This document shows positions 20,905 to 30,402 of a stretch of DNA of 64,000 nucleotides, in pieces. Source of the DNA: Cupriavidus basilensis (GTDB lineage: Bacteria; Pseudomonadota; Gammaproteobacteria; Burkholderiales; Burkholderiaceae); assembly GCF_000832305.1 (NCBI RefSeq), contig NZ_CP010536.1, forward strand, positions 3,100,001 through 3,164,000, in the 5' to 3' direction. Each line of letters starts with the position of its first letter. The stretch's first letter is position 1. A program made the position numbers and the translations under genes. Under the pieces are notes generated by a model. The model was not told the origin of the DNA and ran no database searches. It worked only from the letters and a program-made list of their open reading frames with translations.

Positions 20905-21579
20905 TCAGCCGGCCGCCGCCGGGCTGACGCAGCGCCACAGCGCATGACCGGAGGCCGCGTACTTGCGCTCGAACGGCGTGATGGCCTCGGCCGGCTGCCA
21001 CAGTTCGACCTGCGCAGGCCGGCCAACCAGCGCCAGGGCCTGGGCAAACTCGTCGATATAGACCTGCCAGTTGCTGCGGCATTCCAGATACCGGCCGCAC
21101 GCAGCCAGCGCCGGGAACACCGCATGCCCCTGCCAGCGCCGCCCCAGGTGGCCGATCTTGGGCCAGGGGTTGGGATACAGCACGTAGTGGCGATCCACCG
21201 CGATGCGCTCCGACTGCAGCAGCCGCCAGACGTCGACCAGGTCCGCGCGCGCCCAGGCAAAATTGGCCGGCATCGGGCCGTCCCACCAGTCCTTGCCCCC
21301 GGTCAAGCGCTTTTCCGACTGATCCACGCCGATCACGAAATGCCCGGGGAACGCCGTGGCCAGGCGCAAAGTGCTCTCCCCCACGCCACAGCCAGCGTCC
21401 AGGATCAGCGGGGCCGCGCCGGCCTGCTGCCATTGCTGCAATGCAAGATCCAGCGCGCGCCGGCTTGGCTCGCCGATGGGCTTGCGAAAGGGCTCCGCCA
21501 GGTGGCGGGCAAGGCGCGCCTCGAGGTGGTCGTGGACATCGGCCTGTGCCGAGGTGATGGTGCGGGAGTTGGCAAACAT
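20905..21579 (-). CDS. TrmB-like SAM-dependent methyltransferase
   Basis: This 224-aa Rossmann-fold methyltransferase has the SAM motif LILDAGCGVGESTLRLA (about residues 55-71). The tRNA (guanine-46-N7) methyltransferase pattern follows: YPNPWPKIGHLGRRW, then TPFERKYAASGHALWR with the T-x-x-E element. Canonical TrmB has PDPWPK; here the Asp is Asn. The start MFANSRTITSAQADVHDHLEARL was chosen at the point where similarity begins. It may be a second, divergent TrmB paralogue or act on another substrate. Confidence 0.8.
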   Translation of the reverse strand: MFANSRTITSAQADVHDHLEARLARHLAEPFRKPIGEPSRRALDLALQQWQQAGAAPLILDAGCGVGESTLRLATAFPGHFVIGVDQSEKRLTGGKDWWDGPMPANFAWARADLVDVWRLLQSERIAVDRHYVLYPNPWPKIGHLGRRWQGHAVFPALAACGRYLECRSNWQVYIDEFAQALALVGRPAQVELWQPAEAITPFERKYAASGHALWRCVSPAAAG

Positions 21580-21834
21580 GGGCGGGATTCTACCCGGCTG
21601 CCGAGCGCCGCGGGCACGCCGGGGCTTGCGGCTCTGGCGACGGGCGTGGACAAATGCCATCCACGGCTGCGAGCATAAGGATATGACGTCGATGTCGCAC
21701 GCAGATGTCGTTTTGACGGCACAATGCGGGCAACCGGGGTGGACAAGCGGGCCGTCCAAGCATGTCCCGCCACCCCATCTGAGAACCCGCCGCCGCCCCA
21801 TCCTGGCGGCGGCCCGTACGAGGAGCGCATCCCG

Positions 21835-23469
21835 ATGACCGCCACACGCCGCACACGCCACACTTCCAGCCTCACCGCCATGATGCCGCGCCGCGCGCTG
21901 CTGCAAGCCGGTGCCGCGCTCGCGCTCAGCAGTGCCGCGCTGATGCTGTTGCCTGCCGGCGCGGCGCAGGCCGAAGACCTGCGCATCGGCTTGTCCGCCG
22001 ATGTGACCTCGATGGACCCGCAGTGGAACAACTCCGGCCCCAACAACGCCATCGCGCTGCATATCTTCGAGTCGCTGGTGTTCCTCGACAAGAACGCCCG
22101 CTACATCCCCGGCCTGGCGCTGTCGTGGAAACCGGTCAACGCCATCACCTGGGAAATCAAGCTGCGCCCCAACGTGAAATGGCATGACGGCACGCCCTTT
22201 ACCAGCGAAGACGTCAAGGCCTCGCTCGAGCGCCCCGACAAGCTCACCAACAGCCCGGGTTCCTTCACCAGCTACACCAAGCCGATCGCGCGCATCGACA
22301 CGCCCGACCCGTTGACCGTTCGCCTGACCATGAGCGTGCCGAACTACGCCAACCTGGCCAACGACCTGAACAGCGTGCCGATCATGCCGAAGAAGGTAGC
22401 CGCCACGCTGAGCCAGGCGGATTTCGACTCCGGCAAGGCGATGATCGGCACCGGCCCGTTCAAGTTCGTGCGCTTCGCGCGCGGGCAGGAAATCGTCATG
22501 GCGAAGAACCCCGACTACTGGGGCCCGAAGACGGAATGGGATCGCGCGATCTTTCGCATCATCACGGACAACGGCGCGCGCAGCGCGGCACTGCTGTCCG
22601 GCGACGTCGACGTGATCGAAAGCGTCCCGTCCGCGGACGTGGCCAAGCTCAAGCAGAACCCCAAGTTCCGCATCGAGCAGCAGGTCTCGTGGCGCACCAT
22701 CTTCTGGCAGATGGACCAGTCGCGCGACAACCCGCCCTACGTCACCGACAAGGCCGGCAAGCCGCTGGGCAAGAACCCCTTCAAGGACGCACGCGTGCGT
22801 GCCGCCATCAGCCACGCGCTGAACCGCGACGCCATCGTCAGCCGCATCATGGAAGGACTGGCCGTGCCGGCCTCGTCGATCGTCTCGCCGCAGATCTTCG
22901 GCCACCCCGGCACCAAGCCGGATGCCTATGACCCCGAAGGCGCCAAGAAGCTGCTGGCCGCGGCTGGCTATCCGGATGGCTTCGGCCTGACGCTGCATGC
23001 CACCAACAACCGCTACCTCAACGATGCCGCCGTGGCACAGGCCACCGCCAGCATGCTCACGCGCATCGGCATCCAGACCAAGGTGGAAACGCTACCGGTA
23101 GCCGCGTACTTCACCCGCGCGCGCCAGGGCGACTTTGCGTTCGAGATGCTGGGCTGGGGGTCGGCGGCGGCCGACGTGGCGCTGCGATCGATCACTGGCA
23201 CGCCGAACCCCAAGACGGGATACGGCACGTGGAACTGGGGCAAATACAGCAATACCCAGCTCGACCAGCTGATCGAGAAATCGCTGACCACGGTGACCAG
23301 CGACAAGGCCCGCGAGGAGAACGCCCGCGCCGCAGCCAGGTTTGCTATGGCCGACCACGCCATCATCCCCTCGCACAGCCAGCTGGCGATGTGGGCCATG
23401 CGCAAGGACCTGAAGTACGAAGCGCGCACCGACGAATGGTCGCTGGCGCAGTTCTTCCACAAGCAGTAA
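21835..23469 (+). CDS. ABC transporter substrate-binding protein, dipeptide/oligopeptide family (SBP_bac_5)
   Basis: This 544-aa periplasmic binding protein carries peptides or related solutes. It has a long signal peptide with a twin-arginine-like MPRRALLQAG before the hydrophobic core, and cleavage at AQA-ED near residue 46. Family motifs include SLVFLDKNARYIPGLALSWK, KWHDGTPFTSEDV and IMPKKVAATLS. AGGAGCG lies 8 nt before the chosen ATG. No permease or ATPase genes are adjacent, so it is an orphan binding protein that presumably works with a transporter encoded elsewhere. Confidence 0.88.
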   Translation: MTATRRTRHTSSLTAMMPRRALLQAGAALALSSAALMLLPAGAAQAEDLRIGLSADVTSMDPQWNNSGPNNAIALHIFESLVFLDKNARYIPGLALSWKPVNAITWEIKLRPNVKWHDGTPFTSEDVKASLERPDKLTNSPGSFTSYTKPIARIDTPDPLTVRLTMSVPNYANLANDLNSVPIMPKKVAATLSQADFDSGKAMIGTGPFKFVRFARGQEIVMAKNPDYWGPKTEWDRAIFRIITDNGARSAALLSGDVDVIESVPSADVAKLKQNPKFRIEQQVSWRTIFWQMDQSRDNPPYVTDKAGKPLGKNPFKDARVRAAISHALNRDAIVSRIMEGLAVPASSIVSPQIFGHPGTKPDAYDPEGAKKLLAAAGYPDGFGLTLHATNNRYLNDAAVAQATASMLTRIGIQTKVETLPVAAYFTRARQGDFAFEMLGWGSAAADVALRSITGTPNPKTGYGTWNWGKYSNTQLDQLIEKSLTTVTSDKAREENARAAARFAMADHAIIPSHSQLAMWAMRKDLKYEARTDEWSLAQFFHKQ

Positions 23470-23541
23470 GAGAGAGGCGGAGATGCAGAGAGGCGGCGTC
23501 GGGCACTGAACCCGGCGCCGCCAGCGACCTGGCGGCTTGGA

Positions 23542-24312
23542 TCAGATCCGCAGGCCGTCTTCCTGGTTCGCGTTCGCCGCGCGCAAGCCCTTCACCCATT
23601 CCCGCGCCGGCAAGCCGGTCGTATCTTCCAGCACCTTCGCGCGAGTCTCCAGCACATCCCACGATACATCGATCGCCGGCCCATTGAAGGCAAGCGCAAT
23701 GACATTGCCGTCGTGCACTTCGGGGAACACCAGCACGCGGTTATCGAACGCTTCGCAGATCCGCACGATGTTCTTCGGGAAGCTGTCGTGGTCGCCGAAC
23801 AGGTTGATCGTCATCACGCCCGGCGCCTTGAGCACGCGGCGGCACGCCTTGTAGAACGCCGTGGTGTCAAGCACCGGCCCGCGCGCGGTGGCGTCATACA
23901 GATCCACCTGCAGCACATCCAGCGCGCCGGTGTGCGCGCCATCCATCACGTAGTCCCACGCATCCTGCTCCCGCACGGTAAGGCGCTCGTCGTCTTCACG
24001 CAGGCCGAACATGCTGCGGCCCGCAATGATCACGGCCGGGTTGAGCTCCACCGCCGTCACCCGCGCGCGGCTGAACTGGCGATGGCAGAACTTGGTGAGC
24101 GCTGCCGCGCCCAGGCCCAGCTGCGTCACGTGAAACTCCGGCGCCGAGGGCGACAGGAACAACAGCCATGCCATCATCTGCTGCGCGTACTCCAGCTCGA
24201 TGGCATCGGGCTTGCGCAGGCGCATGGCGCCTTGCACCCATTCGGTGCCGAAATGCAGGTAGCGCACGCCGTCCATCTCGGAGAAGGTCACCGGCGCAAA
24301 GCGCGGAGTCAT
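23542..24312 (-). CDS. Spermidine-synthase-like methyltransferase-fold protein
   Basis: This 256-aa Rossmann-fold protein is of the polyamine aminopropyltransferase superfamily. QLGLGAAALTKFCHRQF is the nucleoside-binding Gly motif, VTAVELNPAVIIAGRSMFGL the acidic ribose-binding region, and VLQVDLYDATARGPVLDTTAFYKACR the active-site loop. True spermidine synthase activity is uncertain, since the usual YHE and D-x-x-D active-site stretches are not clearly kept. GAGGAAAA lies just upstream of the chosen ATG. An upstream in-frame ATG at 24438 (MTLLKRKSIEAVASRRP) would add an Arg-rich leader. Confidence 0.78.
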   Translation of the reverse strand: MTPRFAPVTFSEMDGVRYLHFGTEWVQGAMRLRKPDAIELEYAQQMMAWLLFLSPSAPEFHVTQLGLGAAALTKFCHRQFSRARVTAVELNPAVIIAGRSMFGLREDDERLTVREQDAWDYVMDGAHTGALDVLQVDLYDATARGPVLDTTAFYKACRRVLKAPGVMTINLFGDHDSFPKNIVRICEAFDNRVLVFPEVHDGNVIALAFNGPAIDVSWDVLETRAKVLEDTTGLPAREWVKGLRAANANQEDGLRI

Positions 24313-24512
24313 GCGCTTTTCCTCGCGCTGCGCAGCTTGCGCGCCGCGTGCGCCGCGTCCGTCCTCAGGGCTGCGCGCGCCGCGCGCGGGACGGCGCGAG
24401 GCCACGGCTTCAATCGATTTGCGTTTGAGAAGAGTCATGGTGGTCAGGAAGAATGCGTGTAAGCGTGCCGCCCACCGGGGTGGCACGCAAGTCAGTTCGG
24501 ATCGATCCGGGA

Positions 24513-25268
24513 TCAGGCCTTGCCGAGCGCGCCCTGGGCGCGCTGCAGCCACTCCCGGTTGTGCTCGCGGGCGTGGCGCGGCCAGTGCTTGCCGTCGTGC
24601 ACGATCTCCGCGTACAGCGCCTGGGCGCGCTCCCGGTCGGCGGGTTCCCCGCGGGCCGTCAACCAGTCGGCAAACAGGCAGCGCGCGGCGGCATCGCTGG
24701 CGCAGCTCAGTGCCTGCTCGAATGCGGCCCGCGTGCCGGGCGCGTCCGACGCGGCCAGCGCGCGAGCGTACAGCAATGCAGGGTCCGCTTGCTGGCGCGC
24801 CTGGGGCTGGGAGGCAAACAAGCGCTCCAGCGCCGCTATGGCAGCGGCATGGCCACCGGTGGCGAACTGCGCGCGCGCCAGCCCCAGCAGCAGCGCCGGG
24901 TCGGTGGCGAACGGCCCGCTGGCGGCGGCCTCATAGTGTTCCAGCGCGGCCTTGGGCTCGCCCGCGTCGAGCAAGGCGGCGCCCAGGCGCATGCGGTGAT
25001 CCACGGTGGGCGCGCGGTCGAACGCGTCGCGCGCCTCGCGCACCGCGCGGTTGGGGTCGACCAACTGGCCAATGGCGCGCTTGGCGGCCCGCGCCCCCCG
25101 CGTCTGGCGCAGCCCGGGCAGGTAGATGGCGAAGAAATACACCACGCTGCCCAGGCCCGGGAAGGCGAACAGGATCAACAGCCAGTACATGTTCTGCTGG
25201 GTGCGCACTGCGTGCACGGCGAAGAACACGGCGATGATGACGTGAAAACCAATTCCTAGATACGGCAT
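24513..25268 (-). CDS. Membrane-anchored TPR-repeat protein
   Basis: This 251-aa protein has two N-terminal transmembrane helices (GIGFHVIIAVFFAVHAV and YWLLILFAFPGLGSVVYFFA, within residues 5-50). The cytosolic part is Ala-rich, with TPR-like helical repeats (for example RLGAALLDAGEPKAALEHYEAA and LLLGLARAQFATGGHAAAIAAL). It is probably a scaffold or assembly factor at the inner membrane; no partner is evident. It diverges from the ParA-like gene across a 248-bp gap. Confidence 0.75.
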   Translation of the reverse strand: MPYLGIGFHVIIAVFFAVHAVRTQQNMYWLLILFAFPGLGSVVYFFAIYLPGLRQTRGARAAKRAIGQLVDPNRAVREARDAFDRAPTVDHRMRLGAALLDAGEPKAALEHYEAAASGPFATDPALLLGLARAQFATGGHAAAIAALERLFASQPQARQQADPALLYARALAASDAPGTRAAFEQALSCASDAAARCLFADWLTARGEPADRERAQALYAEIVHDGKHWPRHAREHNREWLQRAQGALGKA

Positions 25269-25516
25269 TGTCTATCTATCCTGCAAAGCGTTGGCCGGCG
25301 GGTTTCCCACCGGCATGCGTAGCCGTGATTGTGACAGATGCGGCCGGGGTGCCCGATGCGGCATGCTACTTGCTACTGTCACAAATGCCTTTTACGGTAA
25401 GGCTGTCTTGCGCTTACGTTCTGCGCTTGGCTTGCCGGCTCACCTGCCGGGCTTGCCTTGCCAAAACCCGAGACGCCCCCTCCAACCTGGCCCTCCACGA
25501 CAAAGGATCCGCAGAT

Positions 25517-26212
25517 ATGAGCTACATCCACTTCATCGGTGGTGAAAAAGGCGGCGTCGGCAAATCGCTCGTCGCGCGCCTGCTAGCCCAGCATTTTATC
25601 GACCGGAGCATGCCGTTCCTGGGCTTCGACACCGACAAGTCGCACGGCGCCCTGCTGCGCTTCTATGCCGACTTTGCCGCGCCCGCCGTGCTGGACAAGC
25701 ACGATAGCCTGGACCCCATCATCGAGCACGCCGTGGAAGACCCGCAGCGGCGCATCCTGGTCGACCTCGCGGCCCAGACGCAGCACGCACTCGCAAAATG
25801 GATGGACGACGCCGACGTGCTGGCGCTGGCCGAAGCGCACGGCCTGACGCTCACCTGGTGGCACGTGATGGATGCGGGCCGCGACTCGGTCGACCTGCTG
25901 CGCCAGTGGCTTGACCAGTTTGGCGGCCGCATCAAGCTGGTGCTGGTCCTCAATGAAGTCCGCGGCGATCGCTTCGAGATCCTGGAAGCCTCGGGCGAAC
26001 GCGCCCGCGCCGAAGCGCTGGGCGCCAGCGTGATGACGCTGCGCCACCTGCCCGATACGACCATGCAGAAGATCGACCAGCAAAGCACCAGCTTCTGGGC
26101 CGCGGTCAATCACCCGGATCGCGCCACCACCGGGCTCGGCATGCTGGAGCGCCAGCGCGTCAAGGTCTGGCTGAACCGGGCTTACGGGGAGATGGCTGCG
26201 CTGGCGTTGTGA
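25517..26212 (+). CDS. ParA/MinD-type P-loop ATPase
   Basis: This 231-aa single-domain ATPase has a deviant Walker A GGEKGGVGKS at residues 8-17, typical of the ParA/Mrp/MinD group. LGFDTDKSHGALLRFY and ILVDLAAQTQHALAKW are the switch-like regions. There is no ParB or parS candidate nearby, so chromosome or plasmid partitioning is unlikely; some related proteins accompany plasmid mobilisation or surface-localisation systems. The ATG was chosen at the start of the conserved domain, with AAAGGA 8 nt upstream. Confidence 0.8.
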   Translation: MSYIHFIGGEKGGVGKSLVARLLAQHFIDRSMPFLGFDTDKSHGALLRFYADFAAPAVLDKHDSLDPIIEHAVEDPQRRILVDLAAQTQHALAKWMDDADVLALAEAHGLTLTWWHVMDAGRDSVDLLRQWLDQFGGRIKLVLVLNEVRGDRFEILEASGERARAEALGASVMTLRHLPDTTMQKIDQQSTSFWAAVNHPDRATTGLGMLERQRVKVWLNRAYGEMAALAL

Positions 26213-26305
26213 TGGGGCAGAACTGGCGGCCGGGGCGCCATCGCCGCCCCGGCCGCTGTTGCCGACGATGCGCGCGCCACGGCGCCAGCGCGTGCTGCCC
26301 GGGGG

Positions 26306-27442
26306 TTACGTAGCGCCCTGAACCCCATCGCCGGCAGCCTCCAGTCCAGCAAGCGCCTGCTGTGTCAGCAGCGCTTCGCCGTTCACCGCACGTGCGATCA
26401 GGGCATCAGGCTCCGCGACCGGGATTGCCTGCGCCTGGTACCACGCGTCGTCGTAGTAGGTGTGGCTATAGCGTTCGCCGCTATCGCACAGCAGGTTGAC
26501 GATAGCCCCCTCCTCACCCGCAGCCGCCATCCGCTCGGCCAGGTACAGCACACCGACGAAATTCGTGCCTGTCGAGCCGCCCACGCGACGCCCGAAGCGC
26601 CCCGCCAGATAGCGCATCGCGGCAAAGGACAAGGCATCGGGCACCTTGAGCATCGCATCGATGCACGTCGGAATAAAGGAGCGTTCGACGCGCGGGCGGC
26701 CGATGCCCTCGATCCTCGATCCCGCGTCTAGGCTCAGGCTGCTGTCCGGCTGGCCCGCCAGCGTACTTTTGAAATAGTCGAAAAATACGGAGTTCTCGGG
26801 GTCCGCGCAAAGAATGCGGGTTTTATGTCGACTGTAGGCAACGTAGCGGCCCAATGTTGCGGCGGTGCCGCCGGTACCTCCGCTGGCCACGAGCCACGCC
26901 GGAACCGGGTGCTCCTCGTCAGCCATCTGCTTGAAAATCGACTCGGCGATATTGTTGTTGGCGCGCCAGTCGGTAGCACGCTCCGCATAGGTGAACTGGT
27001 CCATGAAATGGCCCCCGGTCTCCAGCGCGATACAGTGCGATTCCGTATAGATGTCCGCCGGATTGGCAACCAGTTGGCAGCGCCCGCCATAGAATTCGAT
27101 CGCCTCGATTTTCGCCCTTGAGGTACCCGCCGGAATCACCGCCACAAAGGGCAGGCCGAGCAGCCTGGCAAAGTAGGCTTCGGAGATGGCCGTCGAACCG
27201 CTGGATGCCTCCACGATGGTGCTTTTTTCGCTCAGCCAGCCATTGCAAAGCGCGTAGAGAAACAGCGATCTCGCCAGGCGATGTTTCAGGCTGCCGGTCG
27301 GATGGCTGGATTCATCCTTGAAATAGAACTGGATACGGGGATAGCCCGGCAGGTCCAGCGGAATCAGGTGCGTATCGGCGCTGCGGTTGAAGTCGGCTTC
27401 GATCTTGCGAATCGCTTCGCGGGTCCAGTCAGAGCGCGGCAT
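26306..27442 (-). CDS. PLP-dependent cysteine desulfhydrase/synthase-like enzyme (Cds1 type)
   Basis: This 378-aa fold-type II PLP enzyme carries the distinctive Cds1 stretch RSADTHLIPL followed by FKDESSHPTGSLKHRLARS; K53 is the expected Schiff-base lysine. SGGTGGTAATLGRY is the phosphate-binding Gly loop. Cds1-type enzymes degrade L-cysteine to sulfide, pyruvate and ammonia; cysteine synthase activity is the alternative. The ATG at 27442 was preferred over GTG at 27454 because GAGGG lies 6 nt upstream of it. Confidence 0.82.
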   Translation of the reverse strand: MPRSDWTREAIRKIEADFNRSADTHLIPLDLPGYPRIQFYFKDESSHPTGSLKHRLARSLFLYALCNGWLSEKSTIVEASSGSTAISEAYFARLLGLPFVAVIPAGTSRAKIEAIEFYGGRCQLVANPADIYTESHCIALETGGHFMDQFTYAERATDWRANNNIAESIFKQMADEEHPVPAWLVASGGTGGTAATLGRYVAYSRHKTRILCADPENSVFFDYFKSTLAGQPDSSLSLDAGSRIEGIGRPRVERSFIPTCIDAMLKVPDALSFAAMRYLAGRFGRRVGGSTGTNFVGVLYLAERMAAAGEEGAIVNLLCDSGERYSHTYYDDAWYQAQAIPVAEPDALIARAVNGEALLTQQALAGLEAAGDGVQGAT

Positions 27443-27552
27443 GGGAACCCTCACGGTAAATGACTGCGCCGCGGCGCGTCGATTGGCGTTGCGAGATTTC
27501 GATCATAGACCATCAGAGCAACCGGCTTGCCCGCCGGCACGACGACCAGCGC

Positions 27553-27939
27553 TTATGACAGCAGCCCACGCCACAACGCCAGCTTCTGCTCGAAATTGCG
27601 CGCCGCATGTGCCGGGCTCGATGAGGGCAGCACCACCGTCTCATAGCCTGCCGCCGCAAACTGCGCGGCGAAGCGACCCGACGTGCCGCCGTTAAAACCG
27701 ACGCGGCGCAACGCAGGCGCCAGCGCCTTGAGCCGCACGAAGTCGTTGGCCTGCGGATGGCGGATATTGCTGTCCAGGCTGCCCTCGCGCACGCAGGCGC
27801 CGAGCACGTCCCACACGCCGATGCCGTAGGATAGGAGCCGCGCCAGCCGATCAGCGTAAGGCAAATCAGGCAGGGGCTCACCGGTCAGCGCGCCCAGCAG
27901 CGGCCAGAACTGGTTGGGATTTTGGTCAATTTGACACCT
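27553..27939 (-). pseudogene. DNA-deoxyinosine glycosylase, C-terminal fragment 1
   Basis: The frame reads NQFWPLLGALTGEPLPDLPYADRLARLL, then GIGVWDVLGACVREGSLDSNIRHPQANDF, GFNGGTSGRFAAQF and LPSSSPAHAARN, ending at a stop. This is the C-terminal three-quarters of a uracil-DNA-glycosylase-superfamily protein. The N-terminal GSxPG motif is missing: similarity stops at 27920, where a 20-bp sequence shared with fragment 2 begins. The missing N-terminus appears to lie 3.7 kb away at 31650-31801. Confidence 0.8.
27920..27939. repeat. 20-bp breakpoint repeat, copy 1
   Basis: TTTTGGTCAATTTGACACCT. The identical sequence occurs at 30067-30086, at the equivalent point of a second truncated glycosylase gene. 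It contains the odd-length palindrome GTCAA-T-TTGAC. Confidence 0.85.
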
Positions 27940-28240
27940 TGGAGCCAGCCCAGGTATCCGCCCCCCCAGGAAGCGGTATGCGTCGACGAACGCCACAGAT
28001 GTCGTGACGGCTGCTGATAGCAGCGTCGTGCTTGCGCCGCACAGAGGTTCCGCATATTACTAAGCTACCCCGAATTCCCTGCGCGGGACTGTTGCGCCGC
28101 AACAGGGAGCGTGCATCGGCCAAGTTCGATGCGAAAACGGGGTGGGCTACCGCACGCGATGGCGAAACGCGACGCCCCGGGTAAGGGAACGTATTCGCGT
28201 AGCAAAGACTCGACGGCGTCATCTTTCGGAAAGCGAGGAC
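27940..28240. other. 301-bp gene-free stretch left of the secreted hydrolase gene
   Basis: This follows breakpoint repeat copy 1. A small hairpin (CTGTTGC at 28089-28095 with GCAACAG at 28099-28105) is the only structure noticed. The hydrolase promoter should lie here, but no good match was seen. Confidence 0.4.
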
Positions 28241-29551
28241 ATGATGAAAAGACTCGGCGCACCCACCTTTTCGTTGCTCCTGTTCCTGATGGCTGGCGCA
28301 TGCGCTCCTTTGCCATCCGTCTCGATGCCATCGGCTTCAGGGCGTACGTTTGCCATCCCACAAGCCGGCCCGAATCCAAACGTTGAGGACCCGACGTTTC
28401 GCGCATTGCCCGGTGCGAAGGCCTATTTTGGCCAAGTCGCCGGTTCCGGCTATCGCATCGAGGTGCCGGACAAATGGAATGGCGATCTGGTCCTGTTCGC
28501 GCACGGCTGGAATACCACGCGTAGGCTGACGGCTCCGTACCTGCCGGTCAGGGAGCTTGCCATCCGACAGGGTGTCGCGTGGGCCGCATCCAGCAATCAC
28601 GCCAGCGGCTACGACCCGGATGACGGCGTCCAAGACACTCTCATCCTGCGCGAACTGTTCAAACAGATGATCGGCACGCCAAAACGTACGTTCATCTACG
28701 GAAGGTCGATGGGCGGCAATGTCGTGGTGGCTTCGCTGGAACGGTATCCCGATATCTACAGCGGCGGAATCACTGAGTGCGGCAGCATCAATGGCATCGA
28801 GCGATTGAACTATCTGCTCAGCTATACCGTGCTTGCCGGTTACTTTTCAGGGGTCGACTTTTTTGCGCAGGAAGTCCATGGACCGGCCGATGTCGTTGCG
28901 CTACTGAACCAGAAGGTCTATCCAGCGCTTGGTGCTTCGGCAGATAAGCTGACGGATGCCGGAAAGCGCTTTCGCAGTGCTGTCATCAATCTTGGCGGCG
29001 GGCACCGGCCATTTGCCGAGGAAGGATTTGCTGCCGCCTATCGAAGCAACTTCGACTTGGCCGTGATCGTGATCACGGATACCACATTCAGAGGGGCAGC
29101 GCTCGGCAACATCGGTGAAAAGTATCACGTTGATCCGGAACTGGGCGTGGACGACGCCGCACTCAACCGGAGCGTCAAGCGGATTGCTCCTGACCCGTCA
29201 GCGCGCAACGCTGACACACACTACGAATTTACCCGCTTCAAGGGCAATCTGAAGGTTCCTTTAATGACCATTCACGGAACAGGAGACGCGCAAGTCCCCA
29301 TCAGGACAGAGCAGCAATACCGGGAATGGGTGGAGGCCAGCGGCGCGAGCGCAATGCTGGTGCAGCGCGCGTCCCGGCGCTTTGTGCATTGCGATTATTC
29401 AACAGCGGAACGAAACCGCGCGTTCACCGATCTGCTGAGTTGGGTCACGACCGGATCGAAGCCTGAAGGGGATGATCTGAGCGGCTCGCTCCTTGACGCG
29501 GGAAAACGCTGGAGCGAGCCATTGCGGCAAGATGATCCAGGGCACCCCTAG
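28241..29551 (+). CDS. Secreted or lipid-anchored alpha/beta hydrolase
   Basis: This 436-aa exported hydrolase begins MMKRLGAPTFSLLLFLMAGAC, with Cys21 as a possible lipoprotein cysteine (the lipobox is weak). The nucleophile elbow is GRSMGG (Ser156), an oxyanion-side motif is LVLFAHGW, and the likely acid and histidine are in IHGTGDAQVP and RRFVHCDYS. The substrate is unknown; tannase- or esterase-like enzymes share this layout. ATG at 28244 is an equally good start given the GAGGA position. It lies between two truncated glycosylase genes and looks like cargo of an inserted segment. Confidence 0.8.
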   Translation: MMKRLGAPTFSLLLFLMAGACAPLPSVSMPSASGRTFAIPQAGPNPNVEDPTFRALPGAKAYFGQVAGSGYRIEVPDKWNGDLVLFAHGWNTTRRLTAPYLPVRELAIRQGVAWAASSNHASGYDPDDGVQDTLILRELFKQMIGTPKRTFIYGRSMGGNVVVASLERYPDIYSGGITECGSINGIERLNYLLSYTVLAGYFSGVDFFAQEVHGPADVVALLNQKVYPALGASADKLTDAGKRFRSAVINLGGGHRPFAEEGFAAAYRSNFDLAVIVITDTTFRGAALGNIGEKYHVDPELGVDDAALNRSVKRIAPDPSARNADTHYEFTRFKGNLKVPLMTIHGTGDAQVPIRTEQQYREWVEASGASAMLVQRASRRFVHCDYSTAERNRAFTDLLSWVTTGSKPEGDDLSGSLLDAGKRWSEPLRQDDPGHP

Positions 29552-29672
29552 AAGGACGGTCTTGTTGATGTCCGCACAGCTCCGATCGCGCACGGCATCA
29601 CGCAGTGGCATCGGGGACTGCCCTTCCGATGCCGACAACCGAGCGTCTGCATGGGGGCAACGGCCTGGAGCA

Positions 29673-30086
29673 TCAAGTTCGGGGGGTGGTCACCCATGCG
29701 CACATCCCCTGCCAAGAGCGTATTTTTTCCGCGTAAGGCAACGTGTGGGCCGGGCTACTGGAGGGAAGTCGGACGATCTGATAACGTTCGCCATGTGGGC
29801 CAAGCGCCTTCAAACCAATGCGCTCCGCGGTGCCTCCGTTGAAACCAATCACAGCCAACTCCGGCAACGATTCGATCAAACCCACCAGATCGTTTCCCGC
29901 ATGGTCGCGGATGGCGCCGTCGGAACTGCCCTCGCGCTTGGCTTCGGCCACTACATCCCACAGGCCGATACGGTGCGCGAGCAGCGTCTGCAAGCGCGCG
30001 GCGTACTCCATGTTCCGCAGATCCTGCCCGATGACATCGCCCACCAAATTCCAGAAGGTGTTGGCGTTTTGGTCAATTTGACACCT
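29673..30086 (-). pseudogene. DNA-deoxyinosine glycosylase, C-terminal fragment 2
   Basis: The frame reads NTFWNLVGDVIGQDL, then LLAHRIGLWDVVAEAKREGS, VIGFNGGTAERIG and VRLPSSSPAHTLPYAEK. It is clearly closer to the intact copy at 31068-31565 than to fragment 1. The N-terminal region is absent: similarity ends where the 20-bp breakpoint repeat starts at 30067. No matching N-terminal remnant is seen. Confidence 0.8.
30067..30086. repeat. 20-bp breakpoint repeat, copy 2
   Basis: Identical to 27920-27939 and at the same codon region of a second truncated glycosylase gene. The sequences beyond the two copies are unrelated. Confidence 0.85.
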
Positions 30087-30402
30087 GGCTCACCGAGTCC
30101 CGTGCGTCAGCGACTCTCTGCAAACTGGCGTGGCTGGGGCTGGGGCTGGGGCTGGATTCGGCCACAACCGGACGGTCAGCATAGACTCACGGTGAAAGCA
30201 CCTCGCGCGGACAGGCAAGAGATCGTGCCATGATTCGCAAACCAATTCGTACGGAGTTGAGCAAGCGGGAACGGTCTTTCTGGCGTAGTGCAGCGAGAAA
30301 ATATTCGACCACGACCCTGTAATTTTCTCTAATTCGCCTATCCTGTTTATCAACGCTTGGGGCATGGGGTCTTGTGGCGCCAAAACACCTATAAGGATGA
30401 CC
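30087..30402. other. 316-bp gene-free stretch left of the lipocalin-like gene
   Basis: This contains a short tandem repeat of GGGGCT units (30132-30155). No gene, terminator or clear promoter was seen; the lipocalin-like gene's promoter presumably lies in the right half, which is more AT-rich. Confidence 0.4.

Noticed and set aside
25517..26212. Partition locus or plasmid/prophage boundary based on the ParA-like gene
   Set aside because: No parB, parS repeats, integrase, phage or replication genes are nearby.
30132..30155. GGGGCT tandem repeat
   Set aside because: Only about three to four units, not near a start codon or promoter element; likely a simple low-complexity patch.
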